Positions 27,153 through 33,699 of a stretch of DNA of 33,699 bases are shown one piece after another (positions within the stretch are counted from its first letter, which is position 1; each line of letters begins with the position of its first letter). The stretch spans positions 1 to 33,699 of the forward strand of contig CAJBHE010000094.1 of NCBI GenBank assembly GCA_903952885.1. The letters run 5' to 3'. The stretch is from an uncultured Burkholderiales bacterium. Lineage in GTDB: Bacteria > Pseudomonadota > Gammaproteobacteria > Burkholderiales > Burkholderiaceae_C. The notes below the pieces were generated by a model. The model was not told the origin of the DNA and searched no databases. It worked only from the letters and a program-made list of their open reading frames with translations. A program made the translations under genes and the position numbers.

Positions 27153-28247
27153 TCAGTCTTGCGTGATGCCTACGCGCCCAGATAGGGCGCACATCAACTC
27201 GTACCCAACTGTGCCAGCTGCTTGGGCCACTTCGTCAATGGGCAGCACAGAACCACTGCTGGACTTACCCCAGAGTGTGACTTCGCTGCCGTGACCAGAA
27301 TCAGCACAAGACGTCAGGTCCAACGCAATCATGTCCATGCTCACGCGTCCCAAGGTGCGGGTGCGCACACCATCGACCATTACGGGCGTGCCCGTGGGGC
27401 AATGGCGCGGGTAGCCATCGGCATAACCGCAGGCCACGATGCCAATGCGCATTGGTGTATCGGCGGTGAACGTCGAGCCGTAACCCACGGAGTCGCCCGC
27501 TTGCAAATCTTGGGTGGCGATGAGGCGGCTGCGCAAGCTCAGGGTGGGTTGCAAATCCCATTGCGCGATGTTGCGCTCGGGAAAATCTGGAGAGCTACCG
27601 TAGAGTGCAATACCCGGGCGCACCCAATCTGCCGCCACCGCCCCATCGCTGGCGTGGCGCAGCAAGCCCGCGCTGTTGCAGGTGGTGCGCTCACCGGGCA
27701 AGTCTTCGGTGGTTTTGGTGAATACACGCATTTGTTCGGCCACACCTTTGGGGCCATCGGCATCGCTGAAATGTGTAGCCAGAGAAATTTCATCCACTTG
27801 CGGCAATTGGTTCAAGCGCGTCCAGGCTGACCGAAAACGGGCAGGCGTAAACCCGAGGCGGTTCATGCCGCTGTTCATCTTGAGAAAGATGCGGTGCGGC
27901 ACTTGTGTTTTGTGGGCGCTCAACATGTCCACTTGTTCATCGCAATGCACGGTGTGCCACAAGTCGAGTCGCGAGCACAGCTCGAGGTCACGCATGTCAA
28001 ACACGCCCTCTAACAGCAAGATCGGTCCGCGCCAGCCCAAGCTACGCATGCGTTGCGCTTCGTCGAGGTCTAGCAAGGCAAAGCCATCGGCCCCACGTAA
28101 ACCTTCAAACACATGCGCAATGCCATGGCCATATGCGTTGGCTTTGACTACCGCCCAGACGCGGGCGTCGGGTGCAGCAGCGCGCACGCGCTCGAGGTTG
28201 TGACGCAAGGCGTCGGTATGAACAAAGGCTTGTATCGGGCGGGGCAT
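27153..28247 (-). CDS. alr: Alanine racemase
   Basis: '[17 protein letters not shown]' (PLP lysine), '[14 protein letters not shown]', '[27 protein letters not shown]', '[13 protein letters not shown]'. Internal ATG at 28247 preferred ([18 protein letters not shown]). Confidence 0.96.
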   Translation of the reverse strand: MPRPIQAFVHTDALRHNLERVRAAAPDARVWAVVKANAYGHGIAHVFEGLRGADGFALLDLDEAQRMRSLGWRGPILLLEGVFDMRDLELCSRLDLWHTVHCDEQVDMLSAHKTQVPHRIFLKMNSGMNRLGFTPARFRSAWTRLNQLPQVDEISLATHFSDADGPKGVAEQMRVFTKTTEDLPGERTTCNSAGLLRHASDGAVAADWVRPGIALYGSSPDFPERNIAQWDLQPTLSLRSRLIATQDLQAGDSVGYGSTFTADTPMRIGIVACGYADGYPRHCPTGTPVMVDGVRTRTLGRVSMDMIALDLTSCADSGHGSEVTLWGKSSSGSVLPIDEVAQAAGTVGYELMCALSGRVGITQD

Positions 28248-28347
28248 AAGCAATATTGTGGCACCCGCGTGATATAACCTTGGGTAGTTAAAAAAGAAAG
28301 AAAAATCAACAGTCACGCAGGCCTCTGCGCGTCTGCCAGACCCATCT

Positions 28348-29655
28348 ATGAAGCGCGGTTTTTACACCATCATGTCGGCCCAGTTTTTCAGTTCGTTGGC
28401 CGACAACGCCCTGTTCGTCACAGCGGTCGAATTACTCAAATCCGATGGGTCACCAGAGTGGCAACGCGCCGCATTGGTGCCCATGTTTGCACTTTTCTAC
28501 GTCATTCTTGCCCCGTTCGTCGGCGCTTTTGCCGACTCCAGACCCAAAGGCGAGGTCATGTTGCTGAGCAACACCATCAAAGTGGTGGGTTGCTTGATGA
28601 TGTTGTTTGGTGTGCACCCCTTGTTCGCCTATGCGGTGGTGGGCCTTGGCGCGGCCGCCTACTCGCCAGCGAAATACGGCATCTTGACCGAGCTATTGCC
28701 CGCGTCGCAACTTGTCAAAGCCAACGGCTGGATTGAAGGCTTGACCATTGCGTCCATCATCTTGGGCGTTCTGCTGGGCGGCCAGTTGGTAGGGCACAAC
28801 TTCTCTACCTGGGTGTTGTCTTTTGATGTGCCGTTCATCAACACGGGTATCGACACCTCGGCTGAGGCAGCCATTTGTTTGTTGATTCCACTCTACGTTT
28901 TGGCGGCTTGGTTCAACAAGCGCATTCCTTACACAGGCGCCGCGCTGATCCCCATGCACCTCGACACCAATCAAAGCATGGCTCGCAATCTGTTGGCGCT
29001 GATTCCAGATTTTTGGGATTGCAACAAGCGTTTGTGGCAAGACAAGTTGGGTCAAATTTCTTTGGCGACCACCACTTTGTTCTGGGGTGTGAGTGGCAAT
29101 TTGCGCTACATCGTGCTGGCATGGAGCGCCGCTGCTTTGGGCTACTCCACCACCCAAGCCTCCAGCTTGGTAGGCGTGGTGGCCATCGGCACTGCCGTGG
29201 GCGCGGTAGTTGCCTCGATGAAGATGAAGCTCGATCACGCCACACGCCTCATGCCTTTGGGCATTGCCATGGGCTGCTTGGTGATTGCCATGAACTTCAT
29301 CGACAACCTTTGGTTGGCCGTGCCCTTTCTGATTATTTTGGGTGGTTTGGGTGGCTTCTTGGTCGTTCCCATGAACGCGCTGCTGCAACACCGTGGCCAC
29401 AACCTCATGGGTGCAGGCCGATCGATCGCGGTGCAAAACATGAATGAGCAGCTGTGCATTTTGAGCCTCGGCTTTTTGTACACTTTCAGCACAGGCATGG
29501 GCTTGAGCGCATTTGGGGCCATCACCGCGTTTGGCGCTCTGGTGGGCTACGCGATGTGGCTCATTAAGCTTTGGCATCAGCACAACCACCTGCATCATCG
29601 CGAAGAGCTCGCGCGATTGATGCACATCGCTCGCGACGACGACTTGCACGGCTAA
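28348..29655 (+). CDS. lplT: Lysophospholipid transporter LplT
   Basis: 435 aa multi-TM; '[30 protein letters not shown]', '[44 protein letters not shown]'. Confidence 0.93.
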   Translation: MKRGFYTIMSAQFFSSLADNALFVTAVELLKSDGSPEWQRAALVPMFALFYVILAPFVGAFADSRPKGEVMLLSNTIKVVGCLMMLFGVHPLFAYAVVGLGAAAYSPAKYGILTELLPASQLVKANGWIEGLTIASIILGVLLGGQLVGHNFSTWVLSFDVPFINTGIDTSAEAAICLLIPLYVLAAWFNKRIPYTGAALIPMHLDTNQSMARNLLALIPDFWDCNKRLWQDKLGQISLATTTLFWGVSGNLRYIVLAWSAAALGYSTTQASSLVGVVAIGTAVGAVVASMKMKLDHATRLMPLGIAMGCLVIAMNFIDNLWLAVPFLIILGGLGGFLVVPMNALLQHRGHNLMGAGRSIAVQNMNEQLCILSLGFLYTFSTGMGLSAFGAITAFGALVGYAMWLIKLWHQHNHLHHREELARLMHIARDDDLHG

Positions 29656-29658
29656 TCT

Positions 29659-30144
29659 ATGACACACCTCGCCAACTTCACCGCACACCAAATTGACGGC
29701 AACCCCTTGTCTTTTGCAGACCTGCAAGGCCAAGTGCTGCTGATCGTCAACACCGCCAGCGCTTGCGGTTTCACGCCCCAGTTTGAAGGCTTAGAAGCGC
29801 TGCACAAAACCTATGGCGACAAGGGCTTGGCGGTCATTGGTTTCCCGTGCAACCAGTTTGGCGCGCAAGACTCGGGTACCAACGAGGAAATTGGCGCATT
29901 TTGCCAACGTAACTTCGGCGTGAGCTTTGCAATGATGGAAAAAGTCGAAGTCAATGGGAACGATGCACACCCACTGTTCAAGTGGCTCAAATCAGAGGCT
30001 CCCGGCCTATTGGGCAGTGAAGCCATCAAATGGAACTTCACTAAGTTTTTAGTAAGCAAAGACGGGCGCGTGCTCAAACGCTATGCGTCGATGGATGCAC
30101 CAGCCAAATTGGCAGGTGATATTGAAGCAGCTTTGGCTGCGTGA
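29659..30144 (+). CDS. Glutathione peroxidase family protein (Cys type)
   Basis: 161 aa; 'VLLIVNTASACGFTPQFEGLEALH', 'VIGFPCNQFGAQDSGTNEEI', 'IKWNFTKFLVSKDGRV'. Confidence 0.95.
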   Translation: MTHLANFTAHQIDGNPLSFADLQGQVLLIVNTASACGFTPQFEGLEALHKTYGDKGLAVIGFPCNQFGAQDSGTNEEIGAFCQRNFGVSFAMMEKVEVNGNDAHPLFKWLKSEAPGLLGSEAIKWNFTKFLVSKDGRVLKRYASMDAPAKLAGDIEAALAA

Positions 30145-30174
30145 ACTCGACAGCGGCGTATTTGTAGCGCCCGT

Positions 30175-31419
30175 CTAATTCAGCGCTTCATCCAACACTT
30201 CTACCCAATGCTTAACTGGCACATCCGTGCCGCTTTGCAAGTGGGTGATGCAACCCACGTTGGCACTCAAAATCGCACTCGGCTTCAGCGCATCTAGGTG
30301 AGCCAGCTTGCGGTCACGCAAGGTGGTACCGATCTCAGGATTAAGCACACTGTAAGTGCCGGCTGAGCCACAGCACAAATGCGATTCCATCGTCGCCACT
30401 TGAACGGCAAAGCCCAACTCACCCAAGTGCTTTTCTAAACCGCCCTTGAGCTGTTGGCCATGCTGCAAAGTGCAGGGCGGGTGAAAGGCTTGCATGCCTG
30501 CATTGGCCAACACATTCGCTCTGAGCTTTGGCTTCAACACGGGCACCAACTCGGGCAGCAACTCGCTCAAGTCTTGCGTGAGGTCGCTGATGCGCTTAGC
30601 TTTTACGGCGTAAGCAGCATCGTCTTTGAGCACATGGCCGTAGTCTTTCACCATCACACCGCAACCTGAAGCGTTCATCACAATGGCTTCAACACCTTGC
30701 TCAACAAACGGCCACCAGGCGTCGATGTTGGCGCGCATATGGGCCTTGCCGCCGTCTTGGTCATTCAAATGGAACTTCACCGCGCCGCAGCAACCCGCCT
30801 TGGGCGCGACGAGGGTTTGAATGCCCGCCGCATTCAAGACACGCGCCGTGGCGGTGTTGATGTTGGGCAGCATCGCGGGCTGCACACAGCCTGCCAACAT
30901 CAACACTTTGCGAGCGTGGGTTTGAGTAGGCCACACTACGCCGTTGCGCTCGGCAGTTTGCGGTGCAGGCACTTTGGCTTTGAGCTTGGCGGGCAAAACA
31001 CCACGCAACGCTTGGCCCAGCTTCATGGCAGGGGCAAACAAAGGCGAAGGCAAGCCTTCTTTCAAGGCCCAACGCAACAGGCGCTCGCCCATGGGACGCG
31101 GCACTTGCGCATCCACCACTTTGCGGCCCACATCCACCAAGTGGCCGTATTGCACGCCGCTGGGGCAGGTGCTTTCGCAGTTGCGGCAAGTCAGACAGCG
31201 ATCTAAGTGCTGCTGTGTTTTACGCGTTGGGGTGGCACCCTCTAACACTTGCTTGATCAAATAAATACGCCCGCGCGGACCGTCTAGCTCGTCGCCAAGC
31301 AGCTGGTAAGTGGGACACGTCGCAGTGCAAAAGCCACAGTGCACGCACTTGCGCAAAATGGCTTCGGCTTGTTCGCCTTCGGGCGTGCCGACGTATTGGG
31401 GGGCGAGGTTGGTTTGCAT
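30175..31419 (-). CDS. glcF: Glycolate oxidase iron-sulfur subunit
   Basis: 414 aa; two 4Fe-4S motifs 'CVHCGFCTATCPTYQLLGDELDGPRGRIYLIK' and 'CLTCRNCESTCPSGVQYG'; CCG-type cysteine-rich domains. Confidence 0.95.
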   Translation of the reverse strand: MQTNLAPQYVGTPEGEQAEAILRKCVHCGFCTATCPTYQLLGDELDGPRGRIYLIKQVLEGATPTRKTQQHLDRCLTCRNCESTCPSGVQYGHLVDVGRKVVDAQVPRPMGERLLRWALKEGLPSPLFAPAMKLGQALRGVLPAKLKAKVPAPQTAERNGVVWPTQTHARKVLMLAGCVQPAMLPNINTATARVLNAAGIQTLVAPKAGCCGAVKFHLNDQDGGKAHMRANIDAWWPFVEQGVEAIVMNASGCGVMVKDYGHVLKDDAAYAVKAKRISDLTQDLSELLPELVPVLKPKLRANVLANAGMQAFHPPCTLQHGQQLKGGLEKHLGELGFAVQVATMESHLCCGSAGTYSVLNPEIGTTLRDRKLAHLDALKPSAILSANVGCITHLQSGTDVPVKHWVEVLDEALN

Positions 31420-31446
31420 GTGGGGCTCTGTACTGGCGTCTGTTGT

Positions 31447-32619
31447 TTAAGCCCGGCCGGGATTGAAGATGCCCGCTGGATCAAACTGCTTTTTTAGTTC
31501 GTTTTGAATGCGCTGTTGCACCGCACTGAGCGGTGTGTACACGCCCGCTTGCTTGTCCACATCGCCCAAGGTTTGGCGGCTAGCGGCACTGGTGCGGAAC
31601 AAGGTGGCGTGTCCTCCCGCCTTCACGGCTGCTTCGCGCACGTGCTCGGCTTGAGCCGCAGGGGCCCACAACCAACGCTGTGCGCCGTGCCATTCGACGT
31701 ATTGTGGACACACCGCGCCGTTGACTTGCACATCCAACACGGGCGCAGTTTGCGGCACACTCAAGCGCCACAAACAGTCTTGCTCATTGGGTGCTTGGAA
31801 AAAGTCCAAGGTTTGTTCGCGACTGGCTTTCCAGTCGACTTCGACAACTGAAGCGTCCATGCGCGTGACCTGCGCGCCCAAGGCTTGCACATCGGCACTC
31901 ATCTTGGTTACGGCAGCGTCTACGGCTGCGATTGCGCCACGCAAACGCACAAAGAAAAAGTCTTGCACGGGCTCTGCCGTGGGGTCGTTTATCCATGCGC
32001 TGGCGTTCAGTGGAAGCGGCTGACCACCCCACTGGTTGATGAGTCTCAAAGCTTGGGATTGCGACACGCCGGCACATACCAAGGTGGTTTCGCCGGGGGG
32101 AACCGGCAACACCTTCAAAGATACTTCGGTGATGAGGCCCAACTGCCCCCAGCTTCCCGCAAGCAAACGCGACACGTCGTAGCCAGCCACGTTCTTCATC
32201 ACTTGGCCGCCAAAGGTCAGGTGTTCGCCTTTGCCGTTGATGACGCGAGCGCCGAGCACAAAGTCGCGCACCGTGCCCACGCTGGGACGCGCAGGACCAC
32301 TCAAGCCTGCAGCCACCATGCCACCCACCGTTGCCCCTGCGCCAAAGTGCGGCGGCTCAAAAGGAAAACACTGTCCTTTTTGCGCCAAGGCGGCTTCTAC
32401 TTCTGCCAGCGGTGTTCCGCAGCGCACCGTGATGACCAGTTCGCTCGGTTCGTAACTCAAGATGCCGTTGTAGGACGTCGTGTCCAGCACCTCACCTTGC
32501 ATCGATTGGCCCAAAAAGTCTTTGGTACCGCCCCCCTGCATGCGCAAAGGTTGGCCAGATTTGGAGGCGTGAAGAATGCGGTCGGTGAAGTATTGCAGGG
32601 TGTCTTGCATGGCCGACAT
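31447..32619 (-). CDS. glcE: Glycolate oxidase FAD-binding subunit
   Basis: 390 aa; 'SYEPSELVITVRCGTPLAEVEAALAQKGQCFPFEPPHFGAGATVGGMVAAGLSGPARPSVGTVRDFVLGARVINGKGE'. Confidence 0.94.
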   Translation of the reverse strand: MSAMQDTLQYFTDRILHASKSGQPLRMQGGGTKDFLGQSMQGEVLDTTSYNGILSYEPSELVITVRCGTPLAEVEAALAQKGQCFPFEPPHFGAGATVGGMVAAGLSGPARPSVGTVRDFVLGARVINGKGEHLTFGGQVMKNVAGYDVSRLLAGSWGQLGLITEVSLKVLPVPPGETTLVCAGVSQSQALRLINQWGGQPLPLNASAWINDPTAEPVQDFFFVRLRGAIAAVDAAVTKMSADVQALGAQVTRMDASVVEVDWKASREQTLDFFQAPNEQDCLWRLSVPQTAPVLDVQVNGAVCPQYVEWHGAQRWLWAPAAQAEHVREAAVKAGGHATLFRTSAASRQTLGDVDKQAGVYTPLSAVQQRIQNELKKQFDPAGIFNPGRA

Positions 32620-32670
32620 GGTAGTCGCTAGGTCTGCCTCTGGTTTTGAATTTTTTGCACAGCCCCGTTT

Positions 32671-32710
32671 AAAAATAAAAAAGCCCGCCCTGATTGCTCA
32701 GGTGCGGGCT
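32671..32710 (-). terminator. Rho-independent terminator downstream of amt
   Basis: Minus strand AGCCCGCACCTGA-GCAA-TCAGGGCGGGCT-TTTTTATTTTT: 12-bp stem with a single bulged A, then a T-tract. Confidence 0.85.
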
Positions 32711-32745
32711 GTGAAGTCCAAGGAAAACTTGAAACGCTTGAAAAA

Positions 32746-33699
32746 TTAACGGTGGTAGGCCGTTTCGCCGTGTGAACTGATGTCGAGGCCTTCGCGCTCT
32801 TCTTCTTCCGTGACACGCAGGCCCAGAACCATGTCCACCAGTTTGAAGGCGATGATTGACACCACGCCAGACCAAACAATCGTAGTGATCACAGCTTCGA
32901 ATTGGATCAACACTTGGCCACTGATCGAGTAGTCAGCGCTGACAGTGTTGGCCACGTAATCAAAGATGCCTGTGCCGCCGAGTGAAGGCGCTGCAAACAC
33001 GCCAGTCAACAATGCGCCCACGATACCGCCCACGCCGTGCACACCGAACACATCGAGTGAGTCGTCAGCGCCCAACAGGCGTTTCAGACCGTTCACACCC
33101 CACAAGCAGAGGAAGCCGCCTGCAGCACCGATCACGATGGCTCCCATGGGGCCCACGAAACCGCACGCTGGGGTGATCGCCACCAAGCCAGCCACTGCAC
33201 CAGAGGCTGCGCCCAACATAGACGCTTTGCCTTTGGCCAATGCTTCACCAGCAATCCAAGCCAAAGTCGCAGCAGCAGTTGCCACCAAGGTGTTCACGAA
33301 AGCAAGGGCTGCAACACCATTGGCTTCGAGGTTGGAACCGGCGTTGAAACCGAACCAACCCACCCACAACAAAGATGCGCCAACCATGGTCAATGTCAAG
33401 CTGTGAGGAGCCATTGACTCTTTGCCGTAGCCCGTACGCTTGCCGATCACATAAGCACCGACCAAACCTGCCACCGCAGCGTTGATGTGCACCACTGTAC
33501 CGCCAGCAAAGTCCAACGCACCCTTGGCCCACAACCAGCCAGCAGCGGCCGTCACAGTTTCCAATGTCGCAGCGTCGGTGATGGCGTCAGGGCCGTCCCA
33601 ATACCAAACCATGTGGGCCACTGGCAAGTAGCTGAACGTGAACCAAATGGCAGAGAACAACAACACAGCAGAGAAGCGCACACGCTCAGCAAATGCACC
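32746..33699 (-). CDS. amt: Ammonium transporter Amt (N-terminal part lies beyond window edge)
   Basis: 'DFAGGTVVHINAAVAGLVGAYVIGKRTGY', 'LLWVGWFGFNAGSNLEANGVAALAFVNT', 'GVHGVGGIVGALLTGVFA'; frame stays open to base 33699 (GAFAERVRFSAV). Confidence 0.96.
   Translation of the reverse strand, partial: GAFAERVRFSAVLLFSAIWFTFSYLPVAHMVWYWDGPDAITDAATLETVTAAAGWLWAKGALDFAGGTVVHINAAVAGLVGAYVIGKRTGYGKESMAPHSLTLTMVGASLLWVGWFGFNAGSNLEANGVAALAFVNTLVATAAATLAWIAGEALAKGKASMLGAASGAVAGLVAITPACGFVGPMGAIVIGAAGGFLCLWGVNGLKRLLGADDSLDVFGVHGVGGIVGALLTGVFAAPSLGGTGIFDYVANTVSADYSISGQVLIQFEAVITTIVWSGVVSIIAFKLVDMVLGLRVTEEEEREGLDISSHGETAYHR

Noticed and set aside
27222-27830. 202-aa plus-strand ORF antisense to alr
   Set aside because: Low-complexity shadow of alanine racemase.
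28693-29733. 346-aa minus-strand ORF antisense to lplT
   Set aside because: His/Gln/Val-rich composition typical of a shadow ORF from high-GC codon bias; the plus strand encodes a clear LplT.
31885-32631. 248-aa plus-strand ORF antisense to glcE
   Set aside because: His/Arg-rich shadow ORF; glcE on the minus strand has clear FAD-binding motifs.
1-33699. CRISPR arrays, tRNA/rRNA genes, integrases or transposases
   Set aside because: No regularly spaced repeats seen, and no such proteins in the ORF track; tRNA cannot be fully excluded without a dedicated scan.

Overview
A chromosomal segment from a Comamonadaceae-like betaproteobacterium (Burkholderiales; my inference from gene content and protein style). 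Most of it is dense housekeeping sequence: gatA (3' part), gatB, pyrE, an ExoIII-type nuclease, panD, an MBL hydrolase, an M48 protease, ampG-like, an OmpR/HAMP two-component pair, ilvE, a small zinc-finger gene, waaF, radA, alr, lplT, a glutathione peroxidase, glcF/glcE and amt (5' end cut off by the window). Four regions look accessory or unusual. (i) 4947-10005 (-) is an ugp-like ABC importer whose last gene is a GpdQ-type metallophosphoesterase, set off by a terminator-like hairpin. (ii) About 10.6-14.95 kb is AT-rich and encodes a small secreted protein, a stand-alone ModE/LysR-like HTH, a LuxR-type response regulator, a multi-TM hybrid histidine kinase and a translationally overlapping outer-membrane barrel-like protein, with two palindromes upstream of the regulator. 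This is my best candidate for an undescribed system. (iii) 19889-20035 holds a 48-aa remnant resembling the N-terminus of a nitronate monooxygenase, at the junction with an LPS glycosyltransferase gene. (iv) 20.0-24.0 kb is an LPS/surface glycan cluster containing a VirK/DUF535-like gene. I saw no rRNA, tRNA, CRISPR array or transposase. Function calls come from reading the translated sequences, not from database searches.
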